A stretch of DNA of 64,000 nt, taken from contig WPIO01000135.1 of NCBI GenBank assembly GCA_009760855.2, forward strand, positions 436,001 to 500,000, in the 5' to 3' direction. Within the stretch, counting starts at the first letter, position 1. Each line of letters opens with the position of its first letter. Made by a program: the position numbers and the translations under genes. Source of the stretch: Cristatella mucedo. Lineage: Eukaryota > Bryozoa > Phylactolaemata > Cristatellidae. Below the pieces are notes generated by a model, which worked only from the letters and a program-made list of their open reading frames with translations, did no database searches and had not been told where the DNA came from. Positions 33,320-46,011 of this stretch are shown piece after piece.

Positions 33320-34578
33320 TGATAATAATAATAATAAGCATACTTTTGATAAAGCGCCCTCAAAGAATCCAATCTCTTTCTTGGCGCTTTACAATTGCTG
33401 CAAAGGAAGCAGGATCAAACGGTCAAAACAACAACCATCACATGGTTAGGGGTGACATGCAAAGTGTCAGTATGCAATTGTGGTTAGTGGCAGCATGCAA
33501 CAGAGTCAGCACGCATAAGCACACAAAGGACGAATCGCAGGGACCTACCAAATGCTGCGATAAATTGATGCGTTTTTATTTTCTTTTTAAATGTGGTCAA
33601 GTCAGGAGAAGTTGTGATGCAGGTCGCGAGTGAGTTCCAGGCTTTGTTTAGCATACGAACTAAAGGCACGGTCTCCAAAGGATATGAGGTTTGTACGAGG
33701 TATAAGTAAACAATTAGATTCCAAAAAGCTGGTGGTACGATGCGTAGCCTGGTGGGGGAGTAGATCTGATAGGTAGGCTTGAGTAAAAGAATGAAGGGAC
33801 CTGAAAGTGAGTGAAAAAATCTTGAAGTCGATGCGTTGCTTAACTGGGAGCCAGTGCAGGTCGGCGAAAAGTGGTGTGATGTGGCAACTACAACGCTCCC
33901 GACAGACAAGCCTATGTGCAGAGTTTTTCACTAGCTGTAAGCGCCTTAGTGCCAGGCCGATAGGCCAGCAAGCAGTGAGTTACAGAAGTCAAGATGGAAT
34001 GTCACAAATGCATGGACCAATTTAGGTGTGAATTCCTGTCTAAAAAATCCCGAATTTCAGCAATGTTATGTAGCTGAAAGTAGGCAGACTTAACTGTGGA
34101 GCTGATCTGGTCGTCCAATGAAAGGTCACTTTAGAAAATGAAACCTACATTTCGTGCAGATTCAACAGGAGATATGACGTGCTGGCGGAGCCGATTTTGA
34201 GCATCATCCTTTCCAATTTCTGAATCACACTTGGTTTGCGAATAACTAGTAAGTTGGTTTATCATAATTCCATTTAAGAAAATTTGCTGCCATCCATGTT
34301 CGGATGCCAACAATACATGCAGCAACGGAGTTGAAAGAATTCGACATGTTGTAGGGCTGTGAGGGATCAAAGCGAAGGTACAGCTGAGTGTCATCTGTAT
34401 AGAAGTGAAAGCCTAGATTGTGCTTGGCAATCACATCGGCAAGAGGGAGAGTACAAACCGTGAACAGAACTGAACCAAGCGCGGAGTCCTGAGGTACATC
34501 ATATTTCAGGGATTCCTCTGATGATCTTTGTCAATTCACATCAGTACTCTTGAGTTTCCCACTGAGATAGAACCAGCT
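33320..34578 (-). pseudogene. LINE family 1, RT copy
   Basis: On the plus strand it starts (AAT)n, gcatacttttgataaagcgc, and runs back through the 3' UTR and RT to ctcccactgagatagaacc, the family's SYLSGR region. Minus-strand fragments include HITPLLFADLHWLPVKQRID and FYTDDTQLYLRFDPSQP, so the active-site motif is YTDD. Several frameshifts break the frame. It is a 5'-truncated, moderately old insertion. Confidence 0.9.
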
Positions 34579-35690
34579 GAGAAGACAGTGTCCCTTTTTC
34601 GATAGCTGCATAGCAATCACTACCTGGCTCTGATAATCCCCCCCCATGAGCGCCGTCACTTTGCTTGTTTTCTTCCTGCAGTATTGTGCTGATCCTATGG
34701 ATCTCAACTAGCTGACCCTGCCGTATTATCAAATACAGTAGGAAGCGGAAAGAAGCAATTTCTGCTGCTAACGAGTTCGCCTCAAAGTACGGCGAGGAAC
34801 CTTTACCTTTTAGAACATCCCCTATGCTTACAAGTGCTCTGCGGACGCCCTTTGTATGGAATCGAAGTAATTTTACACTTGAAATTCTGCTTTCTCAGCG
34901 AGTATTCAATAGATAGATATTTCACAGCAATGGTTCAAAGCTTTTTTTCAAAGCGTTCCTAATAGAACTTTGTGTTTAAAAGTGAATACACTCGCTGCAA
35001 AGAAGGATATGTCCACTAACCGAAGAGCCTGCGGCTACACAGAAAAAAGGGTTAGAATGTGATTGGTGCAAGGCAAATTAAGTGCGAACGGGTTCATATT
35101 TAGAAGTCGTGTTTGAACACGGAAATATTTTCCCTTCATGTTACTGCCCTTATCATAAGCTTGGTATCTGCCACCCGTCAGGTTCAGGTCCAAATGCGCG
35201 AGCCTCTCTTAGAGTGACTCAACAAGTTCGGCTGCACTTGTGTCAGCCGCTTTCAGAAACCTCGCACAGCACTCTTTATACGCTGCCTTGTCCAACTGAA
35301 GTTCAACAAAACGAAGGATTTCCGTTTTTATGAGCAAAGAGCCTCTCAGAATTACCACCAAAGGCTATCGCTCTCGCTCTCTCTCTCCTTAAAAGAGTGT
35401 GATTGCAATAATGCGCTTTACAGAGAGAAAGTGAGAGGCATAGCTGAGTCAGGTGAGCAGTTGAGGTAGTGAGCAGCACGGAAGTAGCAGCTCAGGATGG
35501 CTGAAGAGGGTGTGCCACAGTCGGCAGCATGAGAGGAGTAGATACAGCCGCTGACCTGCTAGCAATTACCCCGCCGTCTATTTATAAATAAACGACGGGG
35601 TAATGCCTTTGTCCACAAAAGCTAGCACCGTCCGTTTGTCAAGTGTTGGGCATGTCTTAAGACGTAGTCGAATAACCTTCCAGTCAGTCC
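34579..35690. other. unassigned sequence
   Basis: No supportable gene or repeat. The plus frame at 35082-35333 shows no motif. Confidence 0.4.
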
Positions 35691-35804
35691 ATCAGCTGCT
35701 GCTGTCTGCTGCTGCTGTCTGCTGCTGCTGTCTGCTGCTGCTGCTGTCTGCGGTCCCTTGACTTCCTCTTGCTCCTCCTTTCGGTCTTTCTCAAACTTTG
35801 CCAT
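35622..35804 (-). other. small open frame with a CAG-coded repeat
   Basis: A 60-codon frame begins MAKFEKDRKEEQEEVKGPQ with an A at -3 before the ATG, then enters a CAG/CTG array (35695-35750) coding Ala/Ser/Gln. It may be a first coding exon, but no donor or partner exon was found, and chance is possible. Confidence 0.2.
35695..35750. repeat. (CTG)n array with TCTG interruptions
   Basis: Runs of ctg are broken by single tctg units. The frame changes between runs, so a translated product is a mixture of poly-Ala, poly-Ser and poly-Gln. Confidence 0.95.
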
Positions 35805-36079
35805 TTTCTAAAGCCTTAAGACGCTGGTCTCATTTTTGTCCCACAAAGCAACTTGCAAGCAGAAACCTCAGTTGTCGCGACGCGCTCGGTTTTTGGCGAC
35901 GCGCTTCTGTCCCGCGAACTTATGTCGGATTCCAGGAACCGTATACCTGCTGTTTAAAATACACGAGCTGCGTTCGAAGCATCATCTCTCCGTCGGGCAT
36001 CGTCTTTGAACAGAAAACCAGATTGAACCTGCGGTTTTCTTTTGATTTGGGAAATTAGCAACATCTACTCGATTAGTTC

Positions 36080-36350
36080 TAACGTGCACAGTGTTAACAC
36101 TTCGGACTCGCCGTCTGACCAAGATGCACATTCACTACAGCGTGTAGTTACTCCTCTTCTAGTGGTCCGGCTTGGGGCATCGTGTCTGTAGCGGACGGAG
36201 CTTGCTAAGAGCGATCGTAATCTGAGCCATACGCGTTCCATTCCGCTGTGGAACACTTTGCGACTTCCGCTATTGATTTTCTCCACACTCTCTCGCTTCC
36301 TTCTTTTGGCGTCGTGCCTCCGTCGTGGTCTCCTCAAGTCCTTTCGCTAG
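36080..36350 (+). pseudogene. possible LINE RT C-terminal fragment, other family
   Basis: One plus frame around 36220-36300 reads like RSIPLWNTLRLPLLIFSTLS, similar to the 'W-N-x-L-P' end of many non-LTR RT proteins. The match is short and no tail was found. Confidence 0.25.
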
Positions 36351-36699
36351 CTTTATTTTGCACTGGGATCCGACTACGACGGAAGTGATGCGGATGGTAG
36401 CCTGAATCGCTCCGTTGCTCCACCGGTGCGTTTGGTCTCGTCCGCCGCTACTTTGTCTCGGTTTTTCGCTTCTCTGCATGGGATACATAATTTCCGAAAC
36501 GACATTGCAGCTGAATGTAGCAATAAAGAAAGCGTACGAATTTACCGAATATCGCCTCGTTATAAATATTGTCAACTTTTAAGAGAATGTCTCAATAGTC
36601 CAGTTTTTAGCTATTCGGTATAATTTTAATACTTGACTTCAATTTTTTCCTTACCGCAACTTTGGGCCGGTTAAATATCCGGGACCCGCCAGCCACCCA

Positions 36700-38630
36700 T
36701 CCCCTGAGGCCGCAGCGAGGGTTGCAGGACTAACGCGACGGCACCGAAACCGATGGGCGGACCGCTGGTTTCGTGCGTATTTGCGAGTCGGCTCGTTAGC
36801 CGTCCATTGCCGCTTAGCCCCTGCTTCGCTCCAACTGGCGTCACGTGACAAGCGAGGTGCCATCAAGCCTGCGCCGTACCTGCGCTGGGTGCCCTCGCTG
36901 GCAGCCGGCTCGAAGAGCCGCCGTCGTGCGAGCGACGCGCTGGGGCGGGAGGCGAGGCATTCTGGCGCGGCGGCTTGCCCTGCGAGCGTTCGCCTCGCCA
37001 TTCGGAGCGCCCGGCCGAGCGTCTGCATTTTGCGTTACCGCGCTGGCCGGCCGGCGCGTCACGTAGTAGGAAGTCCGGCGGTGGCTGCGCTAACGGTCTC
37101 TCTCTAAAACAACATTAGTTTTGCGGTTGCGGCGCTCCGGTCGCTAGCGGCCGTAGCTGATCTCGGCAGCTGCGCGCGCACCTGCACGTCGCCGGACCCG
37201 ACCTGTGCATTGCCCTTCAGCTTACTGACCCGCGCGAGAGGGCTAGTCGTGTCGCCAAAGCTGAGCGGCGTGCTCAGTTGGGTGGCGCTGCGGTGGCGCA
37301 CGCTGCGGCGCGCGCGAGCGACTGGAAGAGGAGGGCGGCGGCTACGAGCGAACGGTCATCGTCGGCCGTCGCCTCCCCCCCTCCGACCCACCCACCCAAT
37401 CGGCTGCTGAGCGGCGGATGACTACTTCACAGCTGACTCGCTCCTCGCGTCCGCCCGGCTTGGCGGCGAGAGCAGCTTGCCAAGGAAAGGAAAAACAATG
37501 CACGCTCGAGGCAGCGGAGGTAGAGAGGCGGCGTCGGCGGCGCGCGCTGCTCCGCTGCTGCGCGGCGGCGCGAACGAACGCGACCGCAGCAGTACCGTTC
37601 AGCTGGCGCCGCTGCGACTAGCCGCCTCTCCGGCCGCGGAGGCTCGACCGCTCGTCGCCTTCCCGCGGCGGGCCGCCTTCTTACGCCGGTTGCCAGTCCT
37701 CGAGCGACTTGCGTGCGGCGGAGCGAGCCCGCCCCGTCTCGGACGCCGCGCGAGGAATGGCGCTTAAGAGCGAGCGGAGAGTCCGCAGGCCGCGCGTGCG
37801 TTCACGTAGGCGCGCAGCAAACGGCGTCTCGGTTCCAGCTCTAGAAGCAATCTCGCCCTGGACCAACGTGTCCGACAGCGAAGGCGTGCGCTTCCGCTTC
37901 GGCGCGGCGCAGCAGCGGCCGCACCCGAAGCGTGAGCCGCTGAACCGTCAGCTGACCCCGACCCCGAACGCATCGCCGCGTCGGGGGGTGCTTTTTTTTC
38001 GGGACCGGCGGTGGCCGCTGACGTCGGTTCGCTGTTGCGGTCGGCATAGCGGGCGCATTGTCGACCCCGGAAGCGACTGCTTATTTAAGCGGAGGCGGCG
38101 GCGGCGAGCGAGATCTGCTAGATTAAGACCATGTCGAATTATGTTTTGCGGTCTCTGAATTATTTCATTACTAGGAGCCGATTAGGTCATGCTCCGCGAT
38201 TAAGCGCTATGAAAACTCCAGTTGAGCGCTAGGCGTAGCGCCGAGAGGGCGCTGCATCGCCCGACAAGCGGCCCCGGTCTGCAGTTCCATCACGCCCTGC
38301 TCTCTTCGCGAGAGCGGTTTAAAGGGCGTGGCTGATCCTTCCCGCCCGTAACCTTCGGTCGCTCTCTAAGAGACTTCTTTATGCCGTCGATTTGGACTTG
38401 TCGTTCTAAGGTGCGGTCGCTCTTCCTTGCAGCCCGCGGGCCGCTACCGTCGGCGTACCCCCGTGCGTTATTGCTGCACCCCACGAGTCGCGTACCGTCG
38501 TCCAAGGCTCAGAGCTTCAGCCGGCATTCGTCGTGCGTCGGCAAGGACTGTCGTCGTGACGAGCGCTGTGCGTTGCGGTTCAAGGACGCTAGTGAGAAGC
38601 CGCTGCACGACGATTGTTTGTAAGGTTTAG
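36700..38630. other. GC-rich, CpG-dense island
   Basis: About 1.9 kb with dense CG and ggcggcg sequence and overlapping frames in all directions. Its edges are sharp against AT-rich sequence. The composition resembles an animal CpG island promoter, but no TATA box, exon or conserved protein could be picked out. Near 38510-38535, ccaaggctcagagcttcagc and cggcattcgtc match the dispersed repeat at 46.07 kb. Confidence 0.5.
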
Positions 38631-38923
38631 TGTCTGAAGTGATGGATAATGGCTAAAGACTCTAAACAGTCGTCTTGCGCTAGTCGCATTGCTTGTAACT
38701 ATCCCGGTGAGCGTTATATCGGACTGAGGGGTTACTTAATTCGCGTATGATAAACGTACTTACTGTACTGACTACGGTATTGAATATTTTTACGTTGAAG
38801 TAGGTAGCGGCGGCTCTGCGGAGCTTTGGAATTAAGAAAAGGCTGCACTTAGGCGTGAAAGCCGTAAAGTCGTGCTCAATCAAGATTTAGCAAATCGATG
38901 GAGAGAATTTTTCAGAACTTAAG

Positions 38924-39265
38924 GTGATTATAAATATGCGTTTACTTCATGGATTCCGTGATGAAGTACTCACGGCCGAGCAGCAAACGGTGTCCTTTAG
39001 GCGTACTAGTCTTGAGAGTGCTGATACCCTGAAAGCCAAGGTACGTCGACGTCTAGAGCCAAAATTAGAAGTATCCGACGTAAATGCTATGGCTAACCAG
39101 CAGTCTGCAGAGGATATTACTGAGATTGCTAAGAAGCTGGAATCTAATTTTGCTAACAACAGTGGCAGGATTGAACTTGCTGCTGATAATTGCAGAGGGT
39201 TCCAAGATTGGGGAGATGAAAAATCTAGCACGGATGCAGGCCGTGGTTGCAGCTCCATGTGGTGA
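38924..39265 (+). other. open frame of 113 codons, unrecognised
   Basis: The frame contains SLESADTLKAKVRRRLEPKL and SAEDITEIAKKLESNFANNS, a polar, helix-like composition that looks more like protein than the surrounding frames. It ends less than 200 bases before LINE family 2 RT sequence in the same orientation, so it may be an upstream part of that LINE (a linker or ORF1-like part). No motif was recognised. Confidence 0.3.
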
Positions 39266-39439
39266 AATCGGGAAGCTCGACGTACGACTTGAGAAGCCAG
39301 CTTATGATTGATTGTGCGAGAGAGTGCGGACGCGGCTGCTGAAAACTCGCAGGTGTGGCGTACCGTAGTCTTGACTGACGATGTTGAGGAACGATGAAGC
39401 CGTCATTCTTCCTGTTGCAACCATCATAGAGAATGCAGC

Positions 39440-39958
39440 TGTCGTAACTTGCTTCGAGACTGCTACCTTGGATCTGTCTCGGCTTGATTGTTGTGATTCA
39501 CTTTTGGCTGGGCTACCAAAGAAAGCAACTAGGGCCACTGCAGCTGACTATGAATATGGCTGCAAGGCTAGCCTTCAAGTCCCAGAAGTTTGAGCACGTG
39601 TCTCCTTTGCTAAAAGAGCTAGGATGGATGGCGGTTGAGCAACGGATACAGAGCAAGGTTCTTACGCTGACCTACAAGGCCAGCCACGGCTTGACTCCTT
39701 CGTACCTAGCTGAACTGCTGCACCAGTTTAACCCTCTTCGCGCTCTCAGGTCCTGTGTGGATAATAAATTAGCTGTTTCATTCCTCTTCTTAAAGACCGT
39801 TGGCGACAGAAGCTTTAGCTCTGCAGGTCCTAGACTGTGGAACTCGCTTCCACAATTTTTAAGTAACGACAAATACTCTCCTGCTTCCGACTGTGGCTCA
39901 TCCTTTCCAGCGGTCCTGAGCTGCTACTTCTATGCTACTCACTACCTCAACTGATCTG
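39440..39958 (+). pseudogene. LINE family 2, RT C-terminal copy
   Basis: The order LDLSRLDCCDSLLAGLPKKA, NMAARLAFKSQKFEHVSPLL, KELGWMAVEQRIQSKVLTLT and DRSFSSAGPRLWNSLP is the C-terminal part of a CR1/L2-type RT protein. It is clearly different from family 1 (VSPLLKELGW in place of ITPLLADLHW). A frameshift near 39530 splits it between two frames. A second copy is at 63650-63990. Confidence 0.8.
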
Positions 39959-41235
39959 ACTCGGCTATGCTTCCCACTTTCTCTTTGTTGCGTGAGACGA
40001 AGTCTGTTGGCGACCGAATGGGTACCGAAAGCCGATTAGTCTGTGAGCGCGCCATACAAAACTCTCGTGCGTAACAGCCACATAGTCTTTGTGGAGTTAC
40101 AGACGGAGATACATTACTGTGCAAACTGTTGAAGGCTAAGACAGCTAGTCTGATGCCGAGGAAAATCAGCTCTGCTTCTATGCGAGCCCAATGCTGATGG
40201 CGTCTGATATATGAAAAATGTTAGCGGGGAGCTACCTCTCGTTACAGGACCCTTTAGAGTGCTACGTTATTTATATCAGCTTGTAGCTCCACAAAGCCAC
40301 GAAGACTAAGTGGGTGTTACGCAGGCCTACTTTCCGCATGCCACTGCTTTCTTTGTGCAGACAGGAAGGACTGATTTCGTCGCGCCTACTGCTGCACTCC
40401 TCAACGTCGAGTGCCTGGGACAGGCTTCTGCTGCGAAACTAAAAATGTCATGGCGGCTCTTTCTGCGAGGATTCATTGACTTTGAGTATGCAAAGCCGTC
40501 ATATTCGTGCTCATGCATGTTAACACGCGTTTGCGGCTACGTTGAAGTTGCTGAATCGGCGCGACGTTAAAGTGGTCGGACTTATTATCCCCATGCGCTC
40601 AAAGTGAACTCTTTGTGCATTTTGAAAGGTCCAAATAGCAAGGGATGTCTGAAGACACATTGAAACCCAGCACGTCGCTCTGGCCGCTGTCGCTGGTGAT
40701 CGAAGTGACGACGGGAAAACTACAACGGTAGCTGCCATGCTCTCTGTCAGAGAATCCGCGGAAGTAATTTAAGAGAACCAAGGTAAGCGGCGAAGTGCTC
40801 GATGAAACCTGCCACAGTTGGCTGGTTAGGTATACATAGGGACTTCAGCAAAAACACGGGACACATTTTAATTTACGCGTAGTCTTTTCGGCTATGTGGA
40901 GCTGCAGACAGATATACATAAATACATACCTACATTAATCTTAAGAAGGGGGACGAAAAAATTGCCAGGTTAGGTTCACCAGACTGTCAACATTTACATG
41001 GATGACTGTCAACATTTATACGGATTAAAAAATTCTGTCCCAGGGTTGTAGTTACGTCTTTATAGCTGATGCATCCATTGTAGAGAAAGGGCAAACAATT
41101 CTACCTTAAATGCGGTGCTTTTTGTGACCAGATTTGATGATTTTCTTGAAATTAAAGCAATTCTACTGTTAGATATTTCCGATATTAAAGCTGAAAATTC
41201 GTGTCAAGAGGTTCAAATTTAGTCGAAGAAAACAT
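39959..41235. other. unassigned sequence
   Basis: No recognisable gene or repeat, apart from short local repetition of actgtcaacatttacatgga-like text near 40981-41022. Confidence 0.4.
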
Positions 41236-41237
41236 TG

Positions 41238-41380
41238 ACCTGATTCAACAGCCTCATTTATTATTTAACGACAAAAGCGCTTTAACGGGGTTATCATCTC
41301 CGTTTGCAGGGGCCAATATAGGATTGCCCACTTCAAGACTCGAACCCGTGTCGTGACTCGTGAAGAGTTCGCAGCGCACC
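41238..41380 (-). mobile_element. SINE-B copy, diverged
   Basis: The 3' end (ctgattcaacagcctcattt), middle (ggttatcatctccgtttgca) and B-box complement (agactcgaacccgtgtcgtg) are in family order, with strong divergence in the hairpin body. Confidence 0.65.
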
Positions 41381-41759
41381 CATGCGCTTAGATCCAGAAA
41401 GAAAAGGCCTCAAACGTAGTCCCCGTTACGTTTTCGCTACTCTGTACTTGGCAGCGTTGCTTAAAGTGCAGGATGAAGGCGCTCGCCTCGCTTCTCCGAA
41501 TGAGCGTTCTCGTGTTCTCGTCTTAATACTGTCTCTCATCTCGTGTTCTCATCTTAATACTGTCTAGATGAACATCGTGGCTAGAGACTTTGAGAGACAC
41601 TTTCACCGTATATTAGTATGGCCATTCGCCATTCCCTTACCCTGCAATAGATTACAGCACAATTTTCGTACAATTCATCAGTGCTGTTATACTTCTAAGG
41701 ATGCTATTATATCGTTGTATTTCTCGTAACCCTCTCTAATTCGGGTAGCGGCACAACGG

Positions 41760-42769
41760 ACAATTAGTCCTCTGGACCCTATTCCCCCTGTCCTGCTCCT
41801 ACGTTGCATTGCTCTGCTGCTGCCATGCATAACTAACATGAGTAATATGTCATTAGCCTAAGGTCATGTACCAGCACCTTTCAAAAAAGCTGTAGTCAGG
41901 CCACTTCTCAAGAAATAGACAATAGACCGAGAGAACTTCAGCAACTACCGCCCAGTCTCCCTTCTACCATTCCTATCAAAGACACTGACTGGTACGGGTC
42001 GTGGCCGACCAGCTGAACTCATATATTGAAGCCTCACACCTTGCTAGTAAGTTCCAGTCCGGCTTTAGAGCTAATCACTCCACAGAGTCAGCATTGCTTC
42101 GGGTATACAACGACCTACTTAGGAATGCAGACATGGGTAGAGTGTCTCTGCTTGTTTTGCTTGATCTTTCGGCAGCTTTTGATACCATCGATCACAAAGT
42201 TCTTCTAGAGCGCCTCTCATCTCGCCTAGGCATCACTGGCACTGCTCTGCAGTGGTTCAGGTCCTATCTCAGTGGGAGACTCCAGAGTATTGACGTGAAT
42301 GGACACAGATCATCTGAAGTACCTCTGAAATATGGAGTACCTCAGGGCTCAGTGCTAGGTCCGGTTCTTTTCACGGTTTATACTCTGCCTCTTGCTGATG
42401 TGATTGCCAAGCACAATCTAGGCTTTCACTTCTATGCGGATGACACTCAGTTGTACCTTTGCTTTGATCCCTCCCAGCCTTCGGGCACCTCAAATTCTCT
42501 AAACTCACTTGCTGCATGCATTTATGACATCCACACATGGATGGCAGCAAATTTTCTAAAACTAAACGATGATAAAACTAACTTACTAGTTATGGGCAAA
42601 CCCAGCGTGATTCAAAGATTGGAAAGGCTGAAGCTCAAAATTGGCTCTGTCAGCATATCTCCTGTCGAATCAGCTCGAAATCTAGGTGTCATATTCCAAA
42701 GCGACCTCTCGTTAGACGACCATATCAGCTCCACAGTCAAATCCGCCTATCTTCAGCTTCATAAAATTG
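41760..42769 (+). pseudogene. LINE family 1, RT copy cut at its 3' side
   Basis: The element begins at cctctggaccctattccccc and stays homologous to family RT up to ataaaattgc at 42769, where it switches abruptly to endonuclease-domain sequence. A 4-base insertion (gacactgactggtacggg, 41981-41998) shifts the frame; after it, the frame is open from 42001 ([36 protein letters not shown]). The C-terminal RT part, 3' UTR and tail are missing. Confidence 0.9.
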
Positions 42770-45577
42770 CAGTCTTTTGAATCAAGTGTCTTGGTCTCAC
42801 CCGAAAACAAGCTACCGATAGTGGCAGTAGTCTATCGCCCACCAGGTACCAAATCCTCCTTTATCTCAGATTTCTCCGATCTCATTTCGATTCTGTGTGC
42901 AAGAAATTGATCCTTCCTCGTAATGGGTGATTTCAACGTTCACTTTGATAACTTATCCGACGCTTTCAGCACCGAATTTCGTGCATTGACTGACTCATTG
43001 CCTCTTGTGGCTCATGTGCATGGCCCTACCCACATCCAGGGTCAGACACTCAACCAGATCTTCTCATACAACTGCACTTTGTCATCACCAATTATTACTA
43101 AATCCTGCTTATCTGACCACATGCAGATCTCATTCAATCTACAGTGTGTGCCCACATCCTTCTCTAAAATAACCTGTGAATCGCGAAACCTCAAGACCCT
43201 TGACATCGATGCTGTCCGTGCGAGAATATCTGCTTCACCTCTGCTGCTTAATCCTCCCTCCGATCTGTCATCATTGGTAGATAGCTTCAACACGACACTA
43301 GCTGACACGCTAGACGAGTTTGCCCCTCTGACAAAGTCCACTGTGCGCCCCCCGCCCAGACGGCCTATGGTTTACCACAGACATCAAACTAGCCGAGTCT
43401 ACTAAACGAAAGCTTGAAAAAGCATACAAAAGATCCGGACTAACTGTCCATCGACAGGCATATGGAGACTACTGTTGATTGTACAAATCGATCCTAGCAA
43501 AGGCCGAGTCTAGCTTCTATAAAAACATTGTTGAATCACAGATGCACAATAAAAAAATGATGATGTTGACTATAAACCATCTCCTCAACCGCTCCCAGAT
43601 TAGCTCATTACCTGATGATCCTAATGATGATCTAGCCGATCGCTTCTCTCGATTCTTTGTGCAGAAGATAGACAAGATCAGGGAATCCATCCCTGCGATG
43701 ACAACCTCCCCACTAGAATGCTGTTCCTCGGTTCCTTGCTGCACCTCAATGTCTGTATTTAAGCAGGTCACTAGTGATCTAGTCCCAAAGTTTGTATCTC
43801 AATCAAAGAAGACAACAAGTCCTCTGGACCCTATTTCCACTGTCCTGCTCCTACGTTGCATTGATCTACTGCTGCCATGCAAAACTAACATAATTAATAT
43901 GTCATTAGCCTCAGGTCATGTCCCAGCACCTTTCAAAAAAGCTGTAGTCAGGCCACTTCTCAACAAAGCTACACTTGACCAAGAGAACTTGAGCAACTAC
44001 CGCCCAGTTTCCCTTCTACCATTCTTATCAAAGACACTCGAACGGGTCGTAGCTGAAAAGCTGAACTCCTATATCGAAACCTCACACCTTGCTAGTAAGT
44101 TCCAGTCTGGCTTTAGAGCTAATCACTCCACAGAGTCAGCATTGCTTCGGGTATACAACGACCTACATAGGAATGCAGACATGGGTAGAGTGTCTCTGCT
44201 TGTTTTGCTTGATCTTTTGGCAGCTTTTGATACCATCGATCACAAAGTTCTTCTAGAGCGCCTCTCATCTCGCCTGGGCATCACTGGCACTGCTCTGCAG
44301 TGGTTCAGGTCCTATCTCAGTGGGAGACTCCAGAGTATTGACATGAATGGACAACGATCATCTGAAGTACCTCTGAAATATGGAGTACCTCAGGGCTCAG
44401 TGCTAGGTCCGGTTCTTTTCACCGTTTATACTCTGCCTCTTGCTGATGTGATTGCCAAGCACAATCTAGGCTTTCACTTCTATGTGGATGACACTCAGTT
44501 GTACCTTTGCTTTGATCCCTCCCAGCCTTCGAGCACCTCAAATTCTCTCGACTCACTTGCTGCATGTATTGATGACATCCAAACATGGATGGCAGCAAAT
44601 TTTCTAAAACTAAACGATGACAAAAATAACTTACTAGTTATGGGAAAACCCAGTGTGATTCAGAGATCGGAAAGGCTGACGCTCAAAATTGGCTCTGCCA
44701 GCATATCTACAGTTGAATCAGCTCGAAATCAAGGTGTCATATTCCAAAGCGACCTCTCGTTAGACGACCACATCAGCTCCACAGTTAAATATGCCTATTT
44801 TCAGCTTAATAACATTGCTAAAATTCGGGCTTGTTTAGATAAAGATACCGCGTCCAAGTTGGTCCATGCATGCGTGACATCCCGTCTCGACTTCTGCAAC
44901 TCACTGCTTACTGGCCTACCAGCATGTGCGATCAGGCGATTGCAGCTGAAGCAAAACTCGGCAGCTAGGCTTGTCTGTTGCGAGCGTCGCAGTTGCCACA
45001 TTACTCCACTTCTCGCCGACCTGCACTGGCTACCAGTCAAGCAACGGATTGACTTCAAGGTTTTGTCGTTCACTTTTAGGTCACTTCATTCTTAGGCTCC
45101 AGCCTATCTCTCAGATTTACTCCCCCATCAGGCCAAGCATCGTACCACCCGCTTTTCGAAATCAAACAGTCTATAAATACCTCGTACAAACCTCAAATCC
45201 TTTGGAGACCGTGCATTTAGTTCGTATGCTCCCAAAGCCTGGAACTCCCTCCCGACCTGCGTCAGAACATCCCCTGACCTAACCACATTTTAAAAAGAAC
45301 TTAAAAGCACACCTATTCAGGACAGCATTTAGTGGGTCCCTGTGATTCGTCCTTGATGTGCTTATGCGTGCTGACACTGTGCATACTGCTACTAACCACA
45401 TTTGCATGCTGACCCTGTGCATGTCACCCCTAACCATGTTATTCATGTTGTTTGTTTATTAAGCATGATTCTAATCACCATTTCAATTGCATTTCCCTTT
45501 GCAGCAAATGTAAAGCACCTAGAGAGAGATTAAGTTCTCCGAGGGTGCTTTATCAAGTGCATCATTATTATTATTAA
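42770..45577 (+). mobile_element. LINE family 1, endonuclease-RT copy (most complete)
   Basis: The 5' part codes the back half of an APE-type endonuclease: VAVVYRPPG, MGDFNVHFDNL (from 42923) and LSDHMQISF with the catalytic-type SDH. A linker follows, then RT in the frame from 43479 (538 codons): [45 protein letters not shown] and FYVDDTQLYL. An in-frame TGA lies just before 43479, and a TAG at 45093 replaces the Met codon of HSMAPAYL. The 3' UTR and ATT tail end near 45577. Endonuclease-nicked, target-primed retrotransposition is the expected mechanism for the family; this copy is inactive. Confidence 0.93.
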
Positions 45578-45599
45578 CGCAAGCTAAATGTAGATGAGC

Positions 45600-46011
45600 C
45601 TGCGGTCCATACCTTGCCATATTGCCACAAAATCTGTAAATTTCAAAATGTCAGTGTTGACCAGAGAAGCAAGGTTTGCATGAAGAATGAGCTATCTTTT
45701 ATTTATTTTATGCACAATGGATTATAATAGGAATAACATTTTTTTTACCGCGGGACACAAGATAAATTAAAATATGTTTCTTAGTCCTATTTTTGAATTA
45801 TAATGGAAAGGAAACAATGGGCCCGGTGGGAGTTGCACCCCAGGCTTTGTGCGGGTTTGCAGCAGTTTAGTGGGTGCCGTAAGATAGTTGCTTACCGTGG
45901 CTGACGCTGGACGCCTGTAAATCTCTGTGGCAAATCGAGCAGACCTATCTGAGTTATGATTATGTACTTGTAATCGGAAGGTATTGGCGCTTTTCATTGC
46001 TGCCTGTCGTG
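45600..46011. other. unassigned sequence
   Basis: No gene or repeat was recognised. A weak tRNA-like fold near 45830-45900 was not convincing. Confidence 0.4.

Noticed and set aside
36065-36337. Minus-strand Arg-rich open frame as a gene
   Set aside because: No motif or splice context. The opposite strand gives a better, still weak, match to a LINE RT end.
42770-45577. A retrovirus or LTR retrotransposon
   Set aside because: The APE-type endonuclease, the RT type, the ATT tail and the absence of LTRs, protease or integrase identify a non-LTR LINE.
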